Source: a bacterium
GTDB lineage: Bacteria; Hinthialibacterota; Hinthialibacteria; H5-UNCL2
Direction of reading: 5' to 3'
Length of the DNA stretch: 64,000 nt
Assembly: GCA_015075175.1 (NCBI GenBank)
Contig: JABTUV010000004.1
Span: 62,001 to 126,000 of the forward strand
The notes under the pieces: model-generated
Seen by the model: only the letters and a program-made list of their open reading frames with translations
The model's database searches: none
Told to the model about the DNA's origin: nothing
Program-made: the position numbers and the translations under genes
Shown: one piece after another, positions 1 through 8,114 of the stretch
Layout: each line of letters begins with the position of its first letter
Numbering within the stretch: position 1 is the first letter of the stretch

Positions 1-1108
1 CGACAGCTCGAGGGCCTGCTGGCCAGGCGCTGCTCCAGCCGGGACAGGGAGGTTCGCAGTTCCCTGCCGTCGCTCGTCGGAGTGCTCCAGGCTGTCCAAT
101 CGGGCGCGCGCTTCGGTGATAGTACTGGAGCACGCGATCCAGGCCGCCGCCGCGCTTGTGCGCCAGGCCGGAGAGGACGCAGACGTTCTTCGGCAAAGAG
201 CAGGCGTTGAGGATCGGCCTCCAGTTGTTCGGCGTAATCGAACATGCGCGGGCGATGTCGTCCAGATAGCCGCGCGCGGACAGGACGTCGTCGACCATCC
301 AGCGGCAGGAGGCGTCCAGGGCGACCATGCCGTCCACGATGCGTTCCAGTTGGGAGAGGCGCGCCAGGGATGCCGCCGTCGCCGGACTCGTCGCCCTCCA
401 CCAGCCGATGGATGGAAGCGGCGGCGGCGCGCAGTTCTCGACGTGGCGCAGGCGTTCGATCTCCTCGCGCAACGACTCGATCTCGTTCGGATCGTCGATG
501 GCGGCTTTCTCGATCTCATCGACCTGGAAGGAGAGCAGGTCCAGTTCGCGCGCGGCCGCCTGGTCGCTCTCCAGCGCAGCGATGTCGTCCCGGAGGCGCC
601 GGCGGGTGGCGTACAGCCTCGACTTCGCCTCGCGCGTCCTCCAGTTTCGCCGTAGGCGTCCAGGAAGCGCAAGTAGAAGTCGGGGCGCATGGAGCGATTG
701 ATGCCGTGCTGGCCGTGCACGTCCACCAGCAGGTCGCCGAGTTCGCCAGCGTTTTCAGGACCACGGGGAGCCGTTGACGAAGCAGCGGAGGGCCGGAGGC
801 GGCGACGGTGCGGCGCACGATGAGCCTGGCCGTCGGCGCTCCAGGCCCGACCGGGAGAGCAGGGCCTCGATGCTCCTGCCCGGCTCGCGCGTGGGAATGT
901 ACTCGAAGACGGCTTCGACGCTGGCGGAGTCCGCCCCTTCGCGCACCAGGTTGGGACTGGCGCGTTCGCCCAGCACCAGCGAGAGCGCCTCCAGGAGGAT
1001 GGTCTTGCCCGCGCCGGTTTCGCCGGTAATGGCGACCAGGCCCGGCTCAAACTCCAGGTCGGCTTCGGCGATCAACACGAAGTTTCTAATCCGCAGGAAC
1101 TTCAGCAT
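1..1108 (-). pseudogene. recN: DNA repair protein RecN, 5' part, frameshifted, runs off the left edge
   Basis: RecN is an SMC-like ATPase acting in double-strand-break repair. The start at 1108 (MLKFLRIRNF) opens a typical N-terminal ATPase half with Walker A GETGAGKT near residues 28-35 and LGERASPNLVREGA after it. After about residue 90 the RecN sequence continues only by changing frame: FVNGSPVV near 780, LVDVHGQHG near 720 (Q-loop region), then a helical region with LLSFQVDEIEKAAIDDPNEIESL near 500 and FDYAEQLEADPQR near 230. At least four small indels are needed. The start overlaps the 3' end of the DUF374 gene, as in a co-transcribed set. Family identity is clear. Whether the breaks are real or consensus errors is open; the latter seems likelier because residues are conserved in every frame. 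Confidence 0.8.
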
Positions 1109-1760
1109 GGGGGCGGTCCCAGTAACGTTCGGCACGCAGGGTGAGCGCTGCGAGGGCGCGTTCCAGCTGGACGCGTTTCTCTTCCAGGCGCCGTTTGTCG
1201 CAACCGGAGGGTACTTCAATCGGCGCGCCGATCAAGAGGATTCCTTGGCCGTAGCCGCGGGGGAGGAGGAACCGGTCCCAGCTCTTCAGGCGCCAGGCGG
1301 GCCGGCAGTCGAAGGTCATGGGGAGGATGGCGGCGCCGGAGAGCGAGGCGAGTTCGATGATGCCGCCCTGTACGACTTCGCGGGGGCCGCGAGGGCCGTC
1401 CACGGTGAGGGCGCCGGGCCGGCCCTCGCGCACGCGGCGGGCCAGCGCCGCCAGCGCCGGAACCCCGCCGCGCGAGCTGGAGCCGCGCACCGCCTCGTGT
1501 CCGAACCAGCGCATGATCCGCGCGATGTACTCGCCGTCGCGGTTCCGGCTCACCATCACGCTCGCGCCCCGCAACAGCGGGCAGTAGCAGAGATACAGCA
1601 GCCGGCTGTGCCAGAAGGCGTAGACCACGGGCCGGCCCGCGTCCCGCAATTGCGTCAGGCGCTCCGCTCCCTGTGTTTGCACGCGCACAAACCGGCACAG
1701 CAGCCAGACCACGAGAGGTCCGAGCGTGGAAGCGAGCAGGCAGTAAAGGCGGTGCTTCAT
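1086..1760 (-). CDS. DUF374 family lysophospholipid acyltransferase-like protein
   Basis: A 224-residue protein of the DUF374 family, related to the PlsC/LpxL-type acyltransferases that move acyl chains onto membrane lipids or lipid A precursors; the exact substrate is not known. An N-terminal hydrophobic segment (about residues 5-22) suggests membrane attachment. The motif FWHSRLL near residue 50 resembles the HX4D-type catalytic motif with His conserved, and TVDGPRGPR near residue 118 is the family's second signature. Its ATG overlaps the uvrC stop (ATGA), and its own end overlaps the recN start, so uvrC, this gene and recN probably form one operon. Length is normal for the family. Confidence 0.8.
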   Translation of the reverse strand: MKHRLYCLLASTLGPLVVWLLCRFVRVQTQGAERLTQLRDAGRPVVYAFWHSRLLYLCYCPLLRGASVMVSRNRDGEYIARIMRWFGHEAVRGSSSRGGVPALAALARRVREGRPGALTVDGPRGPREVVQGGIIELASLSGAAILPMTFDCRPAWRLKSWDRFLLPRGYGQGILLIGAPIEVPSGCDKRRLEEKRVQLERALAALTLRAERYWDRPHAEVPAD

Positions 1761-3619
1761 GGGGCGCGCCGGGCGCCTTGCGCCAATTGAGCATGGATGC
1801 GTTGGGCCAGTTGGACCGAAATGCCGGGAACGCGGGCGATCTCGCCCGGGGTGGCGCGCGACAGTCCCTCCAGCGAGCCGAAGTGGCGGATGAGGCGCAG
1901 CTTGCGCGCACGCCCGACGCCGGGAACGGCGTCCAGGGTCGAGGCCTCGGTCAAGCGACGGCGCAGCGCGCGATGGTAGGTGACGGCGAAGCGGTGGGCT
2001 TCGTCGCGGATCGCCTGCAAGAGATGCAGCGCCGGATCATCCCGCTCCATGCGCAGGGGCTGCGACGAGGTGCAGGTGAAGACCAGCTCCTCTTCCTTGG
2101 CGAGACTGATGGTGGGAAATCGTCCCGCGCCGACGGCTTCCATCGCCTTGCGCGCGGCGTGGAGGTGGCCGAGGCCACCGTCGACGACGACCAGATGAGG
2201 AGGCTCGGCGAAGCGGTCGGCCTCAGGTGTGGAGAGCTGAGCCACTCCGTCCGGGGACAGGTCCAGCCCGTGGGTGAAGCGGCGCGAGAGCATTTCCGCC
2301 ATCATGGCGTAGTCGTCGGGGAATTCCTCGCGGCGGATTTTGAACTTGCGGTAGCTGCTCTTCTGCGGACGTCCGCCCCGGAAGACGACCAGGGAACCGA
2401 CCGCCTGTTTGCCCTGCAAGTTGGAGATGTCGTAACACTCGATGCGCATGGGGGGATCGGAAAGGCCGAGATGTTCGGCCAGTCGCACCAGGCCGGGATG
2501 CAGCGGTCCGGTGATGCCGTGGAGTTTGCGGTAGCGTTCCTCCCCGCGGAAGGCGGCGTTCTTCTCCGCCAGGGCGAGCATGGCGCGCTTGTCGCCGCGC
2601 TGCGGCACGCGCACTTCCACGGCCCGCTCGGCGCGCTCCGCCAGCCAGGATTCCAGCGTGTCGGCGTTGTCGGGAAGGGATGAACAAAGTAGACGGTGCG
2701 GAATGGTAGTACGAAAGGCGTAGTGCTGGAGAATGAACGCGGCGAAGATTTCCCCCTCGGGCACGCCCTCGGTCTCCTTCAGAAAGTAGTGTTCGCCGGA
2801 GGAGAGCTTGCCTTCATAGCGCCGCATGACGGTCATACAGGTGACGTCGTGAAAGCGCGCCAAGGCGAGGTAGTCTTCGTCTTCCTGTCGCAGGGCGATC
2901 ATTTTTTGCTTTTCGACGACTTTGTCCATGCTCGTGAGCATGTCGCGGTAGAAGGCGGCTTTCTCGAACATCTGGCGGGCGGCGAAATCCTGCATGCGCT
3001 TCTCGATGCCGGCGCGTACGTCGCGGCGGCGGCCCAGGAGGTAGGCCTCGACCTGGCGGCAGAGGTCGCGGTACTCGCCGCGGGTCGCCGCCGCAATGCA
3101 AGGGGCGACGCAGCGGCCCATTTCATAGTCGATGCAGGGGCGGGGCAGGTTGAGTTTGTGCGAGGGATACTTGCAGGAGCGGATGGGGAAGATTTCGTGC
3201 AGGGCGCGCAGGATGAAACGAGCCGGGCGCACGCTGGGGAAGGGGCCGAAGTAGGACGCCCCGTCGCGCGCCGCCCGCCGCACGACCGTGAGGCGCGGAT
3301 AGTCCTCGTTCCAGGAGAGCTTGATATAGGGGTAACGCTTGTCGTCCTTCAGCTGCACGTTGTAGCGCGGGAGGTGCTTCTGCACGAGGGTGTGTTCGAG
3401 CAGGAGGGCTTCGCCTTCCGTGTCGGTCAGGAGCACGTCGATGGTCGCCACGTGGGCCTTGAAGGTCTCCTGGCGCGGACCGGTGAAGTGGGAGCGGACG
3501 CGTTTCTGGCGCGACTTGGCCTTGCCGATGTAGAGGATGGCTCCGTAGGCGTCTTTCATTAAGTTGACGCCGGGGGAGTCGGGCAACTGGTTGATGCGGG
3601 CCTTCAGTTCCTCGCGCAT
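1757..3619 (-). CDS. uvrC: Excinuclease ABC subunit C (UvrC)
   Basis: UvrC makes both incisions in nucleotide excision repair together with UvrB. I chose the ATG at 3619 (MREELKARINQLPDSPG), which aligns with the family start; an upstream extension to 3751 would translate a repeat-rich leader. The 620 residues contain an N-terminal GIY-YIG domain (about 12-92), a UVR/UvrB-binding motif (about 200-235), an RNase H-like nuclease domain with RIECYDISNLQG, VVVDGGLGHL and HRFAVTYHR carrying the expected acidic and His residues, and C-terminal helix-hairpin-helix motifs. Oddity: residue 19, normally the Tyr of the 'GIY' element (PGVY), is Asn (PGVN), while Tyr30, Lys33 and Arg40 are kept. First gene of the uvrC-DUF374-recN run. 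Confidence 0.95.
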   Translation of the reverse strand: MREELKARINQLPDSPGVNLMKDAYGAILYIGKAKSRQKRVRSHFTGPRQETFKAHVATIDVLLTDTEGEALLLEHTLVQKHLPRYNVQLKDDKRYPYIKLSWNEDYPRLTVVRRAARDGASYFGPFPSVRPARFILRALHEIFPIRSCKYPSHKLNLPRPCIDYEMGRCVAPCIAAATRGEYRDLCRQVEAYLLGRRRDVRAGIEKRMQDFAARQMFEKAAFYRDMLTSMDKVVEKQKMIALRQEDEDYLALARFHDVTCMTVMRRYEGKLSSGEHYFLKETEGVPEGEIFAAFILQHYAFRTTIPHRLLCSSLPDNADTLESWLAERAERAVEVRVPQRGDKRAMLALAEKNAAFRGEERYRKLHGITGPLHPGLVRLAEHLGLSDPPMRIECYDISNLQGKQAVGSLVVFRGGRPQKSSYRKFKIRREEFPDDYAMMAEMLSRRFTHGLDLSPDGVAQLSTPEADRFAEPPHLVVVDGGLGHLHAARKAMEAVGAGRFPTISLAKEEELVFTCTSSQPLRMERDDPALHLLQAIRDEAHRFAVTYHRALRRRLTEASTLDAVPGVGRARKLRLIRHFGSLEGLSRATPGEIARVPGISVQLAQRIHAQLAQGARRAP

Positions 3620-3652
3620 GGCGGGTGCAGTATAGCACGGCTCGGGCGACAG

Positions 3653-3692
3653 GGCGATAGGACCCATAGGACTCATGGGACCCATGGGACGT
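3653..3692. repeat. Phased GGAC(C/T)CAT(A/G) short tandem repeat upstream of uvrC
   Basis: Imperfect units of about 9-10 bp of the form GGACCCATA / GGACTCATG / GGACCCATG follow each other just 5' of the uvrC start. Related GGAC-type units recur at 55877-55907 and, in the other orientation, at 55987-56015. Seen directly; function unknown. Confidence 0.6.
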
Positions 3693-3801
3693 GTGGCGCG
3701 GGACTCCATGGGGCAGGCCGGCCTCGATAGCATGGGGTTGTCATTGGCCATAACTTGGCCGTAGCATGGCGCTTTAAGAGACTGTCGTCAGGAGGCCGCC
3801 C

Positions 3802-5355
3802 ATGTTGTGCGTTCGCTCATTCTGCGTCGTCGCCGGACTGAATGTCGCGTTCTTGGCGGGCGCACCATCCCGCGTCGCAGACTCCGTTCCCGAAAACGTG
3901 CTCGTCGTGCATTGCGACCAGGGCAAGGACCTGATCTCCCGCAACATCTATGGTCACTTCGCCGAGCACCTGGGCGATTGCATCTACGGCGGCGTCTGGG
4001 TGGGCGAAGACAGCCCCATTCCCAACACGCGCGGCATCCGCAAAGACGTGGTGGAGGCGCTGAGGCGCCTGCACGTCCCCGTCTTGCGCTGGCCGGGGGG
4101 ATGTTATGCCGATGAATATCATTGGCGCGAGGGCATCGGCGCGCGTGACCAGCGGCCGGCGACCGTCAATACTCACTGGGGCATGGTGGTCGAGAGTAAC
4201 CATTTTGGCACCCACGAGTTTCTCGACTTCTGCCAGCAGATCGGCGCGGAGGCCTACATTTCCGGCAATCTCGGCAGCGGCACGGTGCAGGAGCTGTCGC
4301 AGTGGGTGGAGTACGTGAATTACAGCGGCGAGAGCGCGCTGGCCGAGCTGCGCCGCAAGAACGGCCGACGAGAACCCTGGGGAGTCACGTACTGGGGCGT
4401 CGGCAACGAAAGCTGGGGCTGCGGCGGTAACATGACGGCGGAGTATTACGCCGACCAGTATCGTCGCTACGCCACCTACCTGCGCGACTACCCGGGAATG
4501 CGAATCACCCGCATTGCCTGCGGCGCCAGCGACGCGGACTACCGCTGGACCGAGGTACTCATGCGCGAGGCGGGCCGCTCCATGCAGGGACTCTCGCTGC
4601 ATCACTACACCTGGGCGCGGGGCAAAACCGCCGACGACTTTGACGAAGCGGGCTGGTTTTCCATCATGAAAAACGCCCGCCTGATGGACGAATTGATCAC
4701 CAAACACTCCGAGATCATGGACAAGTACGATCCCCGCGGCCGTGTGGGTTTGGTCGTCGATGAGTGGGGGACCTGGTACGACGTCGATGCGGGGACCAAT
4801 CCGTCCTTTCTGCGCCAACAGAACACGCTGCGAGACGCGCTTGTCGCCGGGTTGACGCTCAATATCTTCAACAACCACTGCGACCGGGTGAAAATGGCGA
4901 ACCTGGCGCAGCTGGTCAACGTGCTGCAGTCCGTGATCCTGACACAGGGCGAGAAGATGGTCGTGACGCCGACGTACCACGTGATGGAGATGTACCGGCC
5001 GCATCAGGATGCCACGCGACTGCCGGCCGAGCTGGTCTGCCGGGATTACCGCCTGGCGCAGGACCGGTTGCCGGCGTTGTCGGCATCGGCGTCTCGGGAT
5101 GCTTCCGGCGCGATCACGCTTTCGTTATGCAACTTAGACCCTAAGCGGTCCGGGCTGCTGCAATGCGACTTGCGCGGGGCGTCGCCGGCGCGCGTCTCAG
5201 GTCGCATCCTGACGGCGCGCGCCATGAACGCCCACAATACTTTCGACAAACCTCACGCGCTGGAGCCGGCAACCTTCAACGGCGCGAAGCTGACGGGCGC
5301 GACGCTGCAAGTTACGCTCCCGCCCAAATCGGTGGTGGTGTTGCGGCTGGAGTGA
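3802..5355 (+). CDS. Secreted alpha-L-arabinofuranosidase, glycoside hydrolase family 51
   Basis: Retaining GH51 enzyme removing terminal alpha-L-arabinofuranosyl units from arabinan or arabinoxylan. Length 517 aa, usual for the family. The N-terminus has a short basic start and a hydrophobic stretch (residues 5-22) consistent with a signal peptide, so it probably acts in the periplasm or outside. Motifs include [11 protein letters not shown] near residue 48, [13 protein letters not shown] near 96, the acid/base region GVGNESWG near 200 and the nucleophile region [11 protein letters not shown] near 318. A GGAGG-like ribosome site lies just upstream. It stands alone, divergent from uvrC and convergent with the nucleotidyltransferase module. 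With GH28 and GH115 in the same window it indicates use of plant hemicellulose and pectin. Confidence 0.92.
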   Translation: MLCVRSFCVVAGLNVAFLAGAPSRVADSVPENVLVVHCDQGKDLISRNIYGHFAEHLGDCIYGGVWVGEDSPIPNTRGIRKDVVEALRRLHVPVLRWPGGCYADEYHWREGIGARDQRPATVNTHWGMVVESNHFGTHEFLDFCQQIGAEAYISGNLGSGTVQELSQWVEYVNYSGESALAELRRKNGRREPWGVTYWGVGNESWGCGGNMTAEYYADQYRRYATYLRDYPGMRITRIACGASDADYRWTEVLMREAGRSMQGLSLHHYTWARGKTADDFDEAGWFSIMKNARLMDELITKHSEIMDKYDPRGRVGLVVDEWGTWYDVDAGTNPSFLRQQNTLRDALVAGLTLNIFNNHCDRVKMANLAQLVNVLQSVILTQGEKMVVTPTYHVMEMYRPHQDATRLPAELVCRDYRLAQDRLPALSASASRDASGAITLSLCNLDPKRSGLLQCDLRGASPARVSGRILTARAMNAHNTFDKPHALEPATFNGAKLTGATLQVTLPPKSVVVLRLE

Positions 5356-5356
5356 T

Positions 5357-5382
5357 GTGGAGTGCGGCTGCTTGCTGCCGCG
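5357..5382. repeat. Dispersed repeat family A (GGAGTGCGGCTGCTTGCTGC type), copy 1
   Basis: A GC-rich hairpin-forming unit directly after the GH51 stop. The same unit recurs at 13603-13629, 21549-21675 (four units), 48326-48352 and 63429-63539. The GCGGC-TGCTT-GCTGCCGC core can fold on itself. It lies in intergenic DNA between convergent genes and could assist termination. Confidence 0.65.
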
Positions 5383-5415
5383 TGCACAAACAAATGGGTG
5401 CCACCCTTTAGTACT

Positions 5416-5607
5416 CTATAGGGTGCGATCGCGCTCGATCTTCCAAACCACCACCTGCCGACCGCGTGCACGCAGCAGCGGTGCGGCCAGCTCCTGCAAG
5501 CGCACAAGTATTCTGATCTTCTCCTCGATCGGCAGCCGCGCCAGCCGCATCCGCCGCGCCTGCTTGGCGTCCCAGATACGCTGCAACTCGTCGCTGTCTA
5601 CTTCCAT
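5416..5607 (-). CDS. Small hypothetical protein paired with the nucleotidyltransferase
   Basis: A 63-residue acidic/basic helical protein (MEVDSDELQRIWDAKQ..., ending VVVWKIERDRTL). I see no catalytic motif; the middle LPIEEKIRILVRLQELAAPLL looks like one long amphipathic helix. A GTG at 5616 would add three residues. It overlaps the 3' end of the upstream nucleotidyltransferase gene by about 10 bases, so the two are very likely translated from one message. By position it could be the partner (antitoxin or accessory subunit) of a two-gene toxin-antitoxin-like module; that role is inferred from gene arrangement only. Confidence 0.65.
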   Translation of the reverse strand: MEVDSDELQRIWDAKQARRMRLARLPIEEKIRILVRLQELAAPLLRARGRQVVVWKIERDRTL

Positions 5608-6092
5608 TGATTCCACCGATCCATCAATCTGTGGCGAGCGATGATGTCCCGAAGACGCTCCTCTTCGATCCTGGCTTCGACCATGAATGCCGCAAGTCGT
5701 TGGCGATCCTTGTCGCGTCCGGTTTGCAGCATGATGGCCGCCAGGTGTTCCGGCGCAAACACGCGCGTCGTCACGCCGTGGTAGTCCGCCTCGCGGGCCT
5801 CACGCAGCGCCTCTTCCACCAGCGCATTATACGCAGGCAGAAACTGAACCGCAATGCCCTCGATGTTGACGCACTCCGCCTCGGAGGCATAACCGCGGCT
5901 TTGGAGTTCTTGATACAACGGCGTGAGGGAAAGCAATCCACCGCTCGTGGAGGGAAGCAGGACGAAAACATCCAGGTCGTAGGTCAAGAAGGGTTCCATG
6001 TAAAAGATGGCTCCAACGGCGCCGCCGATGGCGTAGCGCGCAATCACGCCGGCTTTCTCCAATTCATTGAGAACGCGAATGGCGCGCTCCAT
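5598..6092 (-). CDS. Nucleotidyltransferase-like protein (AbiEii/MNT-type fold)
   Basis: A 164-residue protein with the minimal nucleotidyltransferase signature: YAIGGAVGAIFY near residues 20-31 (glycine-pair motif) followed by TYDLDVFVLLP near 37 (DxD metal-binding pair). Such proteins occur as AbiEii-like toxins or MNT antitoxins that transfer nucleotides to RNA or protein, and as unrelated substrate-specific transferases; the exact subgroup cannot be told here. The start lies 6 bases after the stop of the NIF3-like gene and the end overlaps a 63-residue gene, so it sits at the end of the folD/NIF3 run and forms a compact pair with the small protein. The C-terminal half is helical with no second known domain. 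Confidence 0.75.
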   Translation of the reverse strand: MERAIRVLNELEKAGVIARYAIGGAVGAIFYMEPFLTYDLDVFVLLPSTSGGLLSLTPLYQELQSRGYASEAECVNIEGIAVQFLPAYNALVEEALREAREADYHGVTTRVFAPEHLAAIMLQTGRDKDRQRLAAFMVEARIEEERLRDIIARHRLMDRWNQWK

Positions 6093-6097
6093 GTCGC

Positions 6098-6922
6098 CTA
6101 CAGCCCGCTGATCCTGATGATCTGCGCGCCCTCCTTCTCCAGCGCGGCCAGCAGCGGATTGATGCCCACGCGGTCCGCCGGCATGTGGCCGAGGAGGACG
6201 AGGTTCTTGCCCGCCGCCTCGGGCATGGCGCGCAGCTTCTTGAGGTTGTCATAGGCCAGATGGAAGTAGAGCAGCGTGTCCACGCCGTGGGTGAAGTAAG
6301 CCTTGGCGACTTCCGCGCCGCCGTTGGTCCCACCCGCGGTCGCCGTGAAGATGGCGCCGGCAGGGTTGTCGGGGCTGCCCAAAACGCACACGGGTTGCAC
6401 GGGATCGCCCTGGTACTCGGGCAGGGACGCGATCCCGTCGATGACGTCTTGCACCGTGCCGTTGGGCCCGACCTTGCTGCGGGCGGCTTTATCCAGAATC
6501 GCCCGCCCGATGATGTCGCAGGGCAGATGCACGTTCATGTAGGGCATCCCCAGCGCCTTGGCGAAGGAGGGATTGTGGCCGTAGTTGCCGTTGTTGGCGG
6601 TAAGGCGGCGGTTTTCCTGCAGTTCGGCGATGGCGGCGCGCGCGGCGGCTTCCGGCACGCCCACGGACATCATCTGGCCGACCTGGCGTTCGATCACTTT
6701 ATGGAAGTCCAGGCTGGTGGAACCGCCGGTGGGATGGTGGGCCAGGGCCAATCCGCAGCCGAGATGCCGGGCCAGCAGCAGCTCGGCCGGGCCGATGTCG
6801 ATGCCGGCCAGGATTTTTTCCAGGTGCGCGCCGGAGACCTGGATGCCGGTGTCAGCGGGAGCCTCGGTCAGTCCGGCCAGGTCCAGCGCGATTTGCAGAA
6901 TTTTTTCGGTAGAAAGCGGCAT
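6098..6922 (-). CDS. NIF3-related protein (dinuclear metal centre family)
   Basis: I chose the ATG at 6922 (MPLSTEKILQIALDLAG) because a strong CCGGAGGAT ribosome site lies just upstream; the longer open frame to 7063 would translate repeat B. The 274-residue protein resembles NIF3/YbgI-type proteins that bind two metal ions: LALAHHPTGG near residue 59 could supply metal-binding His, TATAGGTNGGAEVAKAYF near 190 and LLGHMPADRVG near 242 look like the second half-site. The biochemical role of NIF3 proteins is poorly defined; some have been called GTP cyclohydrolase I type 2. It lies between folD and the nucleotidyltransferase on the same strand. Assignment is by motif recognition and is moderately sure. 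Confidence 0.6.
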   Translation of the reverse strand: MPLSTEKILQIALDLAGLTEAPADTGIQVSGAHLEKILAGIDIGPAELLLARHLGCGLALAHHPTGGSTSLDFHKVIERQVGQMMSVGVPEAAARAAIAELQENRRLTANNGNYGHNPSFAKALGMPYMNVHLPCDIIGRAILDKAARSKVGPNGTVQDVIDGIASLPEYQGDPVQPVCVLGSPDNPAGAIFTATAGGTNGGAEVAKAYFTHGVDTLLYFHLAYDNLKKLRAMPEAAGKNLVLLGHMPADRVGINPLLAALEKEGAQIIRISGL

Positions 6923-7005
6923 GGCGAATATCCTCCGGAAAAAAATCGCAGGCGAGGGGCTCCTGCGTCGGGAAGCTCCATTGTAGAGCAAAGGGCGCAC
7001 GCCGT

Positions 7006-7073
7006 CACGCCGTAGTTGCGCAGCGTGCTGCGCGGGGGGCCGGCGGCGCAGTACGCTGCGCAACTACGGCGTG
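7006..7073. repeat. Dispersed repeat family B, perfect-stem hairpin at the folD 3' end
   Basis: Two 28-base arms (7006-7033 and 7046-7073) containing CCGTAGTTGCGCAGCGTGCT and its complement, with one mismatch and a GC-rich loop of about 12 bases. The right arm overlaps the last codons and the stop of folD. Related units are at 13628-13652 and 58272-58363. It could act as a terminator between folD and the NIF3-like gene, but has no T-run. Confidence 0.8.
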
Positions 7074-7936
7074 GGAGCCGTGGCCGCCGTCCAACTGTCC
7101 ACGGTGTTAGACAACAGCATGGCGATGGTCATGGGACCGACGCCGCCGGGCACGGGGGTGATCAGGCTGGCCCGCTCCGCCGCTTCCGCAAAGGCCACGT
7201 CGCCCACCAGCTTGTTCTTGCCGTCGCGCGGCACGCTGTTGATGCCCACGTCGATGACAACGGCGCCCGGCTTGACCCAGTCACCGCGGATCATCTCCGC
7301 CTTGCCGATGGCCGCTACCAGTATATCGGCACTGCGACACACGCCGGGCAGATCCTGCGTGCGCGAGTGGCAGATGGTGACGGTGCAATGGCGGGACAAG
7401 AGCAGGAAAGCGACCGGCTTGCCCACGATGTTGCTGCGGCCCACGATGACGGCGTGCTTGCCCTTCAGCTCGACGCCGCTGCGTTCCAGCATGACCAGGA
7501 CCCCGAGGGGCGTGCAGGCTACGTGGCCGGGAAGCCCCGTCATCAACTTGCCCTGGTTGACCGGATGGAAGCCGTCCACGTCCTTCTTGTAGTTGATCTC
7601 CTCCAGAATGGCCTGGCTGTTAATGTGCTCGGGTAGGGGCAACTGGACCAGAATGCCGTCCACGGCGGGATCGGCGTTCCATTCGTGCACTTTGGCCAGA
7701 AGGTCGGCCTGGGTGATGGTCGCGGGCGGGTCGAAGGAAAGCGACCGGATGCCGATCTCTTCACAGGCCTTCTTCTTGTTGCGGACGTAAACCTGGGATG
7801 CGGGATTCTCGCCTACCAGGATGACCCCGAGGCCGGGCGGGCGCACGCCCGCGGCCGTCCGTTCGCGTATTTTTTCCGCCAGTTCCGAGCGGATTTGCGC
7901 CGCCAATGCCTTACCGTCCAGGATGCTTGCCGTCAT
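7064..7936 (-). CDS. folD: Bifunctional methylenetetrahydrofolate dehydrogenase / methenyltetrahydrofolate cyclohydrolase
   Basis: FolD interconverts 5,10-methylene-, 5,10-methenyl- and 10-formyl-tetrahydrofolate with NADP, feeding one-carbon units to purine and fMet-tRNA synthesis in the cytoplasm. The 290 residues match the family length. Catalytic signature [14 protein letters not shown] (about 50-63) has the expected Tyr and Lys; QLPLP near 98, DVDGFHP near 121, the nucleotide-binding [11 protein letters not shown] near 165, VIDVGIN and the C-terminal [15 protein letters not shown] are all present. The last codons and the TAG stop lie in the right arm of a family B hairpin, so the C-terminus (TAATAPTP) may have been reshaped by that repeat. 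First gene of a minus-strand run with the NIF3-like protein. Confidence 0.96.
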   Translation of the reverse strand: MTASILDGKALAAQIRSELAEKIRERTAAGVRPPGLGVILVGENPASQVYVRNKKKACEEIGIRSLSFDPPATITQADLLAKVHEWNADPAVDGILVQLPLPEHINSQAILEEINYKKDVDGFHPVNQGKLMTGLPGHVACTPLGVLVMLERSGVELKGKHAVIVGRSNIVGKPVAFLLLSRHCTVTICHSRTQDLPGVCRSADILVAAIGKAEMIRGDWVKPGAVVIDVGINSVPRDGKNKLVGDVAFAEAAERASLITPVPGGVGPMTIAMLLSNTVDSWTAATAPTP

Positions 7937-8051
7937 GGGGGAGCCTCAATTCTTGCAGGTAGTAGTTAAGCCACGAAAGGTTTGTAGCATTCCGCGTCAA
8001 GTGCGTCAATCGGAACCGAAATCGCGGTTTCGATCATTACCTGCTTGACAA

Positions 8052-8083
8052 ACTTGACTTAAGGTAGCAAAAATAAGTCAAGT
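8052..8083. promoter_or_regulatory. Perfect 10-bp inverted repeat in the folD/FapA divergent spacer
   Basis: ACTTGACTTA (8052-8061) and its exact complement TAAGTCAAGT (8074-8083) flank a 12-base AT-rich centre, about 30 bases before the FapA-like ATG and within the divergent spacer between it and folD. Extra copies of CTTGAC at 8044 and of GTCAA near 7997 stand close by. This fits an operator for a dimeric regulator; no clear -10/-35 pair could be assigned. Confidence 0.4.
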
Positions 8084-8114
8084 AATATCAAATCGCCAAG
8101 TCCTCCGGGGACCC

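Noticed and set aside
3620-3751. N-terminal extension of UvrC
   Set aside because: It translates the GGACCCAT repeat into MGPMSPMGP-type residues; homologues start at the ATG at 3619.
6923-7063. N-terminal extension of the NIF3-like protein
   Set aside because: It translates repeat B and lies upstream of a strong ribosome site; the ATG at 6922 is preferred.
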